Assembly: GCF_000293865.2 (NCBI RefSeq)
Contig: NZ_ALKN02000001.1
Coordinates: forward strand, 1-64,000
From: Limnohabitans sp. Rim28
GTDB taxonomy: Bacteria > Pseudomonadota > Gammaproteobacteria > Burkholderiales > Burkholderiaceae_C
Direction: 5' to 3'
Length of the DNA: 64,000 nucleotides
Shown: in pieces, positions 58,321-64,000 of the stretch
Layout: each line of letters starts with the position of its first letter
How positions within the stretch are numbered: position 1 is the first letter of the stretch
Translations under genes and position numbers: made by a program
The notes under the pieces: generated by a model
Seen by the model: only the letters and a program-made list of their open reading frames with translations
What the model was told of the DNA's origin: nothing
Databases searched by the model: none

Positions 58321-59385
58321 TCAAGGCAGCTTGGCGCATACCGAAACTTGGGCTTGTTGCACATTGGTCTGCGTGGCCAGAGGGTGTTGCACCAACCACT
58401 GCTCAAGGTCGAGCAGCACTTGATGGGTTTGCAGCTGGCGCGTCAACAGATGCCAGCCTTCCGGGTAAATTGCAAAATCGAGCGTGTTTCTGGCTGAGCC
58501 TGAGGCGTTCAGGTGCGTCAACCAATCGCAGACAGGTGCCGGTGGGATGATGCGGTCGCGCAAGCCGTAAAGCACCAGACTGCGCTGCGGGGGCACATCG
58601 CTCAGGCTTTGGGCCCGACCCATCAACGATGTCACACCGGCCAAGCTGCTGACGCGTGTCGCTTTGATGAACAGCGGGTCGCGGCTGAGGTCGCGCGAGA
58701 CTTCAGGGTCGTTGGTGGGGGTGATGCCCAGCGACTGCACGCCACGGCCCGTGAATGTCATGTCAGGGGCCACGGCATTCATGAATTGCAAGCCCCACCG
58801 TTGGAACCAAGGCATGCTGTTGGCACCCCAGACAGCAGGGGCCTTGAGCACCACTTGGTCGGCCACCAAGCCGGGTGCTTCAGAGGCTGCCACCCAGACC
58901 AAGGCAGCGCCCATGCTCTCACCCACAACCGTCAGTGGTAAGCCGGGGTGCTGCAAGCGCAGTTGGGCAGAGATGCGCCGTAAATCGGCCAGCAGCGGAT
59001 CCGTGCCCGGCCAAATGCCAGGTTCAGGGTTGGCCCCAAAACCGCGCTGATCGTAGGCATACACAGTGGCCCCCAGTTCAGCCCTCAAATGCTGCGCGAG
59101 GGATTCAAAGGCTTTGCTGTAATCATTGAAGCCGTGCACGCCCAGCACAATGTGACGAGGTTGAGCGTGTTGCCAGACGCGTCCGGCCAAATTTTCGCCA
59201 TTCGCCAGTTCAAACCGCAGCGGCAAAGGCGCTGTGGCACTCGAGGATGAGGCATGGTCGCGCAGGGGCTGCGCGGTCACTTGTGCCGGACTGGGTGCGC
59301 AGGCGGTCAAACCCAAGAGCGCCAAGGCCATGACCCATGATCCGCACGTGCGCTTGAACACCGCCAAAAAGCTCAAGGTGACCAC
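58321..59385 (-). CDS. Alpha/beta hydrolase, lipoprotein, lysophospholipase-like
   Basis: A 354-residue exported lipoprotein. From a GTG start the N-terminus gives a hydrophobic stretch ending in lipobox LTAC (C29). The hydrolase core has HGFNDYSKAF (oxyanion region), nucleophile motif GESMGA, DRIIPPAP (acid) and GWHLLTR (catalytic His). The pattern matches monoacylglycerol lipase or lysophospholipase relatives; substrate is unknown. The ATG at residue 19 would leave too short a signal. Nine bases after the aminotransferase stop on the same strand. Confidence 0.85.
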   Translation of the reverse strand: MVTLSFLAVFKRTCGSWVMALALLGLTACAPSPAQVTAQPLRDHASSSSATAPLPLRFELANGENLAGRVWQHAQPRHIVLGVHGFNDYSKAFESLAQHLRAELGATVYAYDQRGFGANPEPGIWPGTDPLLADLRRISAQLRLQHPGLPLTVVGESMGAALVWVAASEAPGLVADQVVLKAPAVWGANSMPWFQRWGLQFMNAVAPDMTFTGRGVQSLGITPTNDPEVSRDLSRDPLFIKATRVSSLAGVTSLMGRAQSLSDVPPQRSLVLYGLRDRIIPPAPVCDWLTHLNASGSARNTLDFAIYPEGWHLLTRQLQTHQVLLDLEQWLVQHPLATQTNVQQAQVSVCAKLP

Positions 59386-59393
59386 CCCATGGC

Positions 59394-60563
59394 TTACAGG
59401 CCTTTGAGCTTGTCCAAAGCAGCGAGCAGGGTGTCGTCCTGTTTGGCAAAGCAAAAGCGGATCACTTTCTGGTCAAACCCGTTGCCATAGAAAGCCGAAA
59501 GCGGAATCGCGGCGACCCCAATGTCTGTGGTCAGCCATTTGCAAAAATCAGCTTCGCTGAGGTTTTTCTCGGGCACTTTCAAATTCGAGATGTCCACACA
59601 CTGAAAATACGTGCCTTCGCCAGGCAACAATTTGAAGTGTGTTTGCGCCAAGCCCGCACGGAACAAATCGCGCTTGCGTTGGTAAAAAGCGGGCAATTCC
59701 AAATAGGGCGCAGGGTCGGCCATGAAACGCGCCAACGCGTGCTGCATGGGCGTGTTGACGGTGAAGACATTGAACTGGTGCACTTTGCGAAATTCGGCGG
59801 TGTAAGCCGCTGGCGCTGCCACAGTGCCCACTTTCCAACCCGTGACATGGTAGGTCTTGCCAAAGCTCGACACGATGAAGGCGCGGGCGGCCAAACCTTC
59901 GAAGTGCGCAGAGCTCCAGTGTTGGTTTGGCGCATAAACCATGTGCTCATAGACCTCGTCACTGATCAGGACGATGTTGGTAGGGGCCAGGATTTCTTGC
60001 AAGGTCAGCATGTCTTGCTGAGACCAGATCATGCCGCTCGGATTGTGCGGTGAGTTGATCAAGATCGCCCGTGTTCGGTGGTTGATGGCGGCGCGGATTT
60101 TGTCAAAGTCAGGCCGAAATGTGCCTGGCGTGAGCGGCACGCGCACCACCACACCGCCCGCCAACTCGATGTTGGGCACATAGCTGTCGTAGCAGGGTTC
60201 GAGCACGATCACCTCGTCCTCCGGATGCACGATGGCCAACAGGATGGTCAAGATCGCTTGGGTCGCGCCCGCGGTGACCGTGATCTCGCTCGCAGGGTCA
60301 TAGTGCCTGCCGTAGAGGCTTTGGATCTTGCGCGAGACGGCTTCGCGCAAAGGGGCCACACCCGTCATGGGTGGGTATTGGTTCAGGCCTTCAGACATGG
60401 CGTCGTTGACCAAGGCAGGCAGGCGTGGGTCGCAGGGGAAGTCCGGAAAGCCTTGCCCCAGATTGACCGCTTTTTTTTCTGCGGCCAAGGCCGACATGAC
60501 GGTGAAGATGGTGGTGCCCATGTTGGGCGCTTTGGAGACGATGGCAGGCGTGCGTGCGTTCAT
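59394..60563 (-). CDS. PLP aminotransferase, YbdL/methionine-type
   Basis: A 389-residue class I/II aminotransferase. It matches E. coli YbdL (methionine/2-oxo acid aminotransferase) over NLGQGFPDF, NQYPPMTGVAPLREAV, TVTAGATQAI, NSPHNPSGMIW, ISDEVYEHMVY and the PLP lysine in SSFGKTYHVTGWKVG. An upstream in-frame ATG would overlap cysB by 23 bases; the internal ATG (MNARTPAIV) avoids that and keeps all homology. It is directly downstream of cysB, so a link to methionine/sulfur salvage is plausible but inferred. Confidence 0.87.
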   Translation of the reverse strand: MNARTPAIVSKAPNMGTTIFTVMSALAAEKKAVNLGQGFPDFPCDPRLPALVNDAMSEGLNQYPPMTGVAPLREAVSRKIQSLYGRHYDPASEITVTAGATQAILTILLAIVHPEDEVIVLEPCYDSYVPNIELAGGVVVRVPLTPGTFRPDFDKIRAAINHRTRAILINSPHNPSGMIWSQQDMLTLQEILAPTNIVLISDEVYEHMVYAPNQHWSSAHFEGLAARAFIVSSFGKTYHVTGWKVGTVAAPAAYTAEFRKVHQFNVFTVNTPMQHALARFMADPAPYLELPAFYQRKRDLFRAGLAQTHFKLLPGEGTYFQCVDISNLKVPEKNLSEADFCKWLTTDIGVAAIPLSAFYGNGFDQKVIRFCFAKQDDTLLAALDKLKGL

Positions 60564-60570
60564 GGCAGTT

Positions 60571-61512
60571 TCAAAGTTCGTAATCGTTGACATGGCCGGT
60601 CATGGCCCGTGCGACCAAGGGGGCAGTCAGTCGGTCGCTCAGCATTTCGGCAAATTGGTAGACAAATTGGCGCAAGTAAGCGCCCCGCTTGAAGGCCACA
60701 CGGGCCACATTCATGCCCAGCAAAGCACCGAGCGGTCGTACCGCCAAGTCTTTGACCGGGTCATCTTTGACGGCCATCTCGGCCACGATGCCAATACCCA
60801 GCCCCAGCCGCACATAGGTCTTGATGACGTCCGAGTCGATGGCTTCCAGGGCAATGCGAGGCGTGATCTTCTTCGCAGCAAAAGCTTGGTCAATGCGGCT
60901 GCGACCCGTGAAAGAGGGGTGGTAGGTGATCAGGGGTTCGCTGGCCAGGTCTTCCAGTGACAAATGGGTTTTTGCAGTGAGAGGGTGATCCAAAGGCAGG
61001 ACCAACACGTGTTGCCATTCGTAGCAGGGCAGGGTGACCAGGTCCTCGTAGGCCGACAAGGATTCGGTGGCAATGCCGATTTCAGCGGTATCGTCCAGCA
61101 ACATTTTGGCGACCTGATCGGGCGCGCCTTGGTGCAGGCTGATGTTGACCTTGGGGTATTTTTCACGCAACTTGGCCACCGGCATGGGCAACACGTAGCG
61201 TGCTTGTGTGTGGGTCGTGGCAATGGACAAAGTGCCACTGTCTTGGGTGCTGAATTGTTCGCCAATCTTTTTCAGATTGTTCACCTCGCGCAGAATCAAT
61301 TCAATGCTTTGCAACACGTGTTGACCGGGCTCGGTGATGCGTTTGAGGCGTTTCCCATGCCGCGCAAAAATCTCGATGCCCAATTCATCTTCCAGCTCAA
61401 TGATGGCCTTGGACACGCCTGGTTGCGAGGTGTGCAAAGCTTTGGCGGTTTCCGTCAAATTCAGGTTGCGGCGGGCAGCTTCTTGGACAAAGCGAAATTG
61501 GTGCAGGTTCAT
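60571..61512 (-). CDS. cysB: CysB-like LysR-family regulator
   Basis: A 313-residue LysR regulator closely resembling CysB/Cbl. The helix-turn-helix is ETAKALHTSQPGVSKAIIELEDELG (split by the wing), and the effector domain has TTHTQARYVLP (the CysB sulfate/acetylserine-pocket motif), IGIATE, TYHPSFTGRSRID and IDSDVIKTYVRLGLGIGIVAE. CysB activates sulfate assimilation genes under sulfur limitation using N-acetylserine. It lies between a CbiX-like gene (35 bases upstream) and the YbdL-type aminotransferase. Confidence 0.92.
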   Translation of the reverse strand: MNLHQFRFVQEAARRNLNLTETAKALHTSQPGVSKAIIELEDELGIEIFARHGKRLKRITEPGQHVLQSIELILREVNNLKKIGEQFSTQDSGTLSIATTHTQARYVLPMPVAKLREKYPKVNISLHQGAPDQVAKMLLDDTAEIGIATESLSAYEDLVTLPCYEWQHVLVLPLDHPLTAKTHLSLEDLASEPLITYHPSFTGRSRIDQAFAAKKITPRIALEAIDSDVIKTYVRLGLGIGIVAEMAVKDDPVKDLAVRPLGALLGMNVARVAFKRGAYLRQFVYQFAEMLSDRLTAPLVARAMTGHVNDYEL

Positions 61513-61547
61513 GTTCGTATTGTTATATGGCCGACCTGAATTATGCT

Positions 61548-61949
61548 TTAAATGTCTATTGCTGGATTTTCATGGCCCGCTGCAATGCGGGCCATGAGCG
61601 AGGTCATGGCGGGATGTTCACCCATCGCAGGGAGCAACTCGAACCGCATCTGCGGGTAAGCCTCGGACAAGCCGTGGACGATCTCGGGCAAGTCTTCGCG
61701 GGCATGTCGACCAACGCCTAAAAACATGGGGACGATGCGCACATGGGACAAGCCCTGTTTCATCATCTGCTCAATGGTGCTGGGCAAATCGGGTTGTGTC
61801 AGTTCCAGAAAAGCCACGGCCACCGGCAATTCGGGGTAGGTGGCTTTCATGCGTTCGGCCACAGCATCAATCGGAAGACGCCATAAGGGGTCGCGCGATC
61901 CGTGCGCAAACAGCACCACACCGGTGCCAGAATCAAAACTGGGGTTCAT
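61548..61949 (-). CDS. CbiX-like small cobalamin/siroheme chelatase
   Basis: A 133-residue half-size chelatase of the CbiX/SirB family that could insert Fe into sirohydrochlorin (or Co). It has the first metal-binding histidine in VVLFAHGSRDP and the second in MFLGVGRHAREDLPEI. Small members act as dimers. The ATG overlaps the lptG stop (ATGA), which sets the start; the longer upstream frame is a shadow of lptG. Being next to cysB points to siroheme for sulfite reductase rather than cobalamin, but that is inference. Confidence 0.88.
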   Translation of the reverse strand: MNPSFDSGTGVVLFAHGSRDPLWRLPIDAVAERMKATYPELPVAVAFLELTQPDLPSTIEQMMKQGLSHVRIVPMFLGVGRHAREDLPEIVHGLSEAYPQMRFELLPAMGEHPAMTSLMARIAAGHENPAIDI

Positions 61950-63052
61950 CGCCGAAGCACCATCCACCAAAAAGCGGCCAAAGAAACGGCACTGTACAAA
62001 AGCGCTGGCGCAGCCGATGTGAGCAGCGGCTGCCAGTTTTGTAAGTTGCCGATGAAACTGAACACGTTGTTGAGCAGCGCAAAGCTGATGCCCGCCAAAA
62101 CACCACCAAACACATGTCCAGCGATTTGACCGGATCGGAAGTGAAGGTAAGCAAACGGCAGTGCCAGCACCAACATGACCAGACAGCTCAAAGGGTAGAA
62201 CACCTTGCGCCAAAACTCGATTTCGTAGCGTTGCGCGTTTTGGTTGTTCACGGACAGATGCCGCATGTAACCAAATAATTCCCAAGTGCTCATGCGGTCT
62301 GGGCTGAGCAAGGCGGCGGCCACCATGTCGGAGCTGATGCCGGTTGGCCAGCGCTCATGGTCTGTCTTGACCGCTGTGAATTGGACCGATGGATGGGTGT
62401 TGCCTGCTGTGATGGACTTGTGGTTCACCTGGTGCAGCTGCCATTGCCCCGCTTGAATTTGCGCATTTTTGGCATGGGTGATGGCCAGCAATTGACCGGT
62501 CTGGTTGAAGGCATGGATGCGAACATCTTCCATTTGGTCAATGCCATCAAAGCGGCGCACATTCACGGCGTACTGCTGATTGCCTTGTTTCTCGCGCAGC
62601 CAGGCGCCGGTTTGCCCCAAGGTCAGTTGACCTAGAAAGGGGGCTTTGATTTGTTGGGCTTGTCGCTCTGCCCAAGGGGCTGCGTAGTCGCCTAAAAAAA
62701 AGGTCATGCCCACGAAGATCAAACCCAGTTTGAGCAGGGAACTCAAGGCCATCCAGGGCTCAAGACCACCCGTACGCAAAATGGTGAATTCCGAGCTTTG
62801 CGCCAGGCGTGCCATTACAAAAATACTGCCAATCAAAACCGATATGGGCAGTAACTCGTACAGGTGCGATGGAATTTTGAGGGAGATAAAAAGCAGCGCG
62901 TGTTGCAGCAGGTAACCCTGGCCGGCGAAGCGAGACAGTGACTGCAGCTCATCGACCATGTCGAAAAACAAGAAAAGCGCGAGAAAGCCCAAGGCCACAA
63001 ACACCACTGCGCGGATGATTTCACCGAACAGCAAACGACGAACGGTTTTCAT
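61946..63052 (-). CDS. lptG: LptG, LPS export permease
   Basis: A 368-residue inner-membrane protein with six helices around a periplasmic beta-jellyroll domain. It forms LptB2FG, which extracts LPS and passes it to LptC-LptA. Seen: MKTVRRLLFGEIIRAVVFVALGFLALFLFFDMVDEL, the LRTGGLEPWMALSSL coupling segment, and the C-terminal helices FAYLHFRSGQIAGHVFGGVLAGISFALLNNVF. It overlaps lptF upstream and the CbiX-like gene downstream by four bases each. Confidence 0.96.
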   Translation of the reverse strand: MKTVRRLLFGEIIRAVVFVALGFLALFLFFDMVDELQSLSRFAGQGYLLQHALLFISLKIPSHLYELLPISVLIGSIFVMARLAQSSEFTILRTGGLEPWMALSSLLKLGLIFVGMTFFLGDYAAPWAERQAQQIKAPFLGQLTLGQTGAWLREKQGNQQYAVNVRRFDGIDQMEDVRIHAFNQTGQLLAITHAKNAQIQAGQWQLHQVNHKSITAGNTHPSVQFTAVKTDHERWPTGISSDMVAAALLSPDRMSTWELFGYMRHLSVNNQNAQRYEIEFWRKVFYPLSCLVMLVLALPFAYLHFRSGQIAGHVFGGVLAGISFALLNNVFSFIGNLQNWQPLLTSAAPALLYSAVSLAAFWWMVLRR

Positions 63053-64000
63053 GCCGGCGCCCCTTTCGCATGGCGCAAATCAGGCAAAACATTGCGCCAA
63101 CTCCAATTCATGTGACGCCACGATAGCCAAACCATGGACACCGCCAAAACACCACCATGCAACACCAAAATAAACCCGATCGCACTGACGCGTCCCGTAC
63201 TGATCCAGCTCTGACCCACATTCAACAGGTTGTAATAAGCCACGAAAACGAACAGGGCCAACCCCAAGTGGTAACTTCGGCCCACACGCGGATTCACCGC
63301 AGACAGGGCCAAGGCCAGCAGCACCATGTTGATGGCGGTGAATACCAAACCAACGCGCCAAGCCAATTCAGCTTGGTTGTTGGGGCTGGGTTGTTGGATC
63401 AGTTGAAGCGTGGTGCTTTGTCGGCTGTTGCGTACACCGCCATCGGGCGCCGTGTCGGTATCGATCAACAATTGGTAACGCTCAAACTGGGTCAAGCGCG
63501 TCTCGCCGGTGTCCAAATGGGTTAACCATTGCTGGCCGTTTTCCAAAAATAAAAAACGGTCCGACCCAACGATCTCGATGCGTCCTTGCGAAGCCGTGGT
63601 CACACTTTCCAACTGCCCGTCACGGCTGGACACGAACACATTGTTGCCCCATTCTTGACCCGGGCTGTCTTTGTCGATGAAAAAGACGCGGTTGCCGCCC
63701 GCCGACTCTTGAAATTGGCCAGGGGCGATGCGCTCCACGTCGTTTCTCTTTTCATAGCGCTGGCGCAAGTCTTGGATTTGCTGATGGCTCCAGGGCCAGA
63801 CAAAAAGTGACAACAGGCCAATCACCACAAAAATAGGCCAAGAAAACCGGAAAAGGGGCCGTATAAATTGGGCGAGACCCTGTCCGCTGGAAAACCAGAT
63901 GACCATCTCGCTTTCACCGTACATGCGCGACAAAGTGGCCACACAGGAGATGAAGAGGCTGAGGGTGATGATGGTGGTCATTTGCCCCAGCACACTGAAG
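63049..64000 (-). CDS. lptF: LptF, LPS export permease (5' end outside the window)
   Basis: The C-terminal 317 or so residues of LptF, the partner of LptG. The frame stays open to the window edge, and the family start (about 50 more residues including the first helix) lies beyond it. Seen: TTIITLSLFISCVATLSRMYGESEMVIWFSSG, the periplasmic domain with ESVTTASQGRIEIVGSDRFLFLENGQQW, and final helices. The stop overlaps the lptG ATG (ATGA). Confidence 0.95.
   Translation of the reverse strand, partial: FSVLGQMTTIITLSLFISCVATLSRMYGESEMVIWFSSGQGLAQFIRPLFRFSWPIFVVIGLLSLFVWPWSHQQIQDLRQRYEKRNDVERIAPGQFQESAGGNRVFFIDKDSPGQEWGNNVFVSSRDGQLESVTTASQGRIEIVGSDRFLFLENGQQWLTHLDTGETRLTQFERYQLLIDTDTAPDGGVRNSRQSTTLQLIQQPSPNNQAELAWRVGLVFTAINMVLLALALSAVNPRVGRSYHLGLALFVFVAYYNLLNVGQSWISTGRVSAIGFILVLHGGVLAVSMVWLSWRHMNWSWRNVLPDLRHAKGAPA

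Overview
The window looks like a stretch of core chromosome from a betaproteobacterium of the order Burkholderiales, most likely the Comamonadaceae (a Limnohabitans-like freshwater genome would fit, but that is a guess). The reasons are gene order and gene types: alaA-hom-thrC-moeA-moaD-moaE leading to clpB; a single-chain NADP isocitrate dehydrogenase beside isocitrate lyase; thrS-infC-rpmI-rplT-pheS-pheT-ihfA; a SWIB protein with a histone-like Ala/Lys/Pro tail; and smc-zipA-ligA. Base composition is moderately GC-rich, coding density is high, and many neighbours overlap by 1 or 4 bases (ATGA, TGATG). I see no insertion sequence, prophage, CRISPR array, integrase or recognisable defence system.

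Layout. 0-12.5 kb: bcp and a Mth938-like gene on the minus strand, then alanine/threonine synthesis (alaA, hom, thrC), molybdenum cofactor genes (moeA, moaD, moaE), an unknown minus-strand gene, clpB behind a heat-shock promoter, and an orphan thiamine-diphosphate enzyme. 12.5-17.1 kb: the SWIB/histone-like gene, a T-rich 0.5-kb intergenic region with a paired palindrome, then aceA facing the monomeric icd. 17.3-25 kb: the translation cluster thrS to ihfA with an intercistronic hairpin and a terminator-like stem-loop, then a DUF1840 gene. 25-31 kb: a DUF192 protein and cspD divergent from clpS-clpA, then a HerA-like ATPase. 30.5-38.1 kb: yebC, purD, an acyltransferase, hemF, nadD, rsfS, rlmH, maf and rng. 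38.1-44.9 kb: msbA on the minus strand, tolB-pal-cpoB, a YeeE/YedE transporter, tcdA and tRNA-Lys(UUU). 44.9-50.4 kb, minus strand: an ABC-F ATPase, prmB, dapE and dapC. 50.6-57.3 kb: smc, a zipA-like gene and ligA. 57.3-64 kb, minus strand: lptF (cut by the window end), lptG, a CbiX-like gene, cysB, an aminotransferase, a lipoprotein hydrolase, a small secreted repeat protein and def.

The genes fall into working sets. alaA/hom/thrC and dapC/dapE make amino acids and the diaminopimelate for peptidoglycan. tolB/pal/cpoB, msbA, lptF/lptG and zipA build or divide the envelope. clpB, clpS/clpA and cspD handle protein quality and stress. thrS to pheT, infC, rsfS, rlmH, prmB, tcdA, def and yheS serve translation. 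aceA and icd compete for isocitrate. cysB, the CbiX-like gene, the YeeE transporter and tcdA hint at sulfur metabolism.

I did not find a convincing undescribed multi-gene system. The best leads are small: a 21-bp operator-like repeat with a 30-bp period in front of aceA; an ATC start codon for infC; a six-fold 16-residue repeat secreted protein; a long Ala/Lys-rich tail on RsfS; and the absence of dapD between dapC and dapE.
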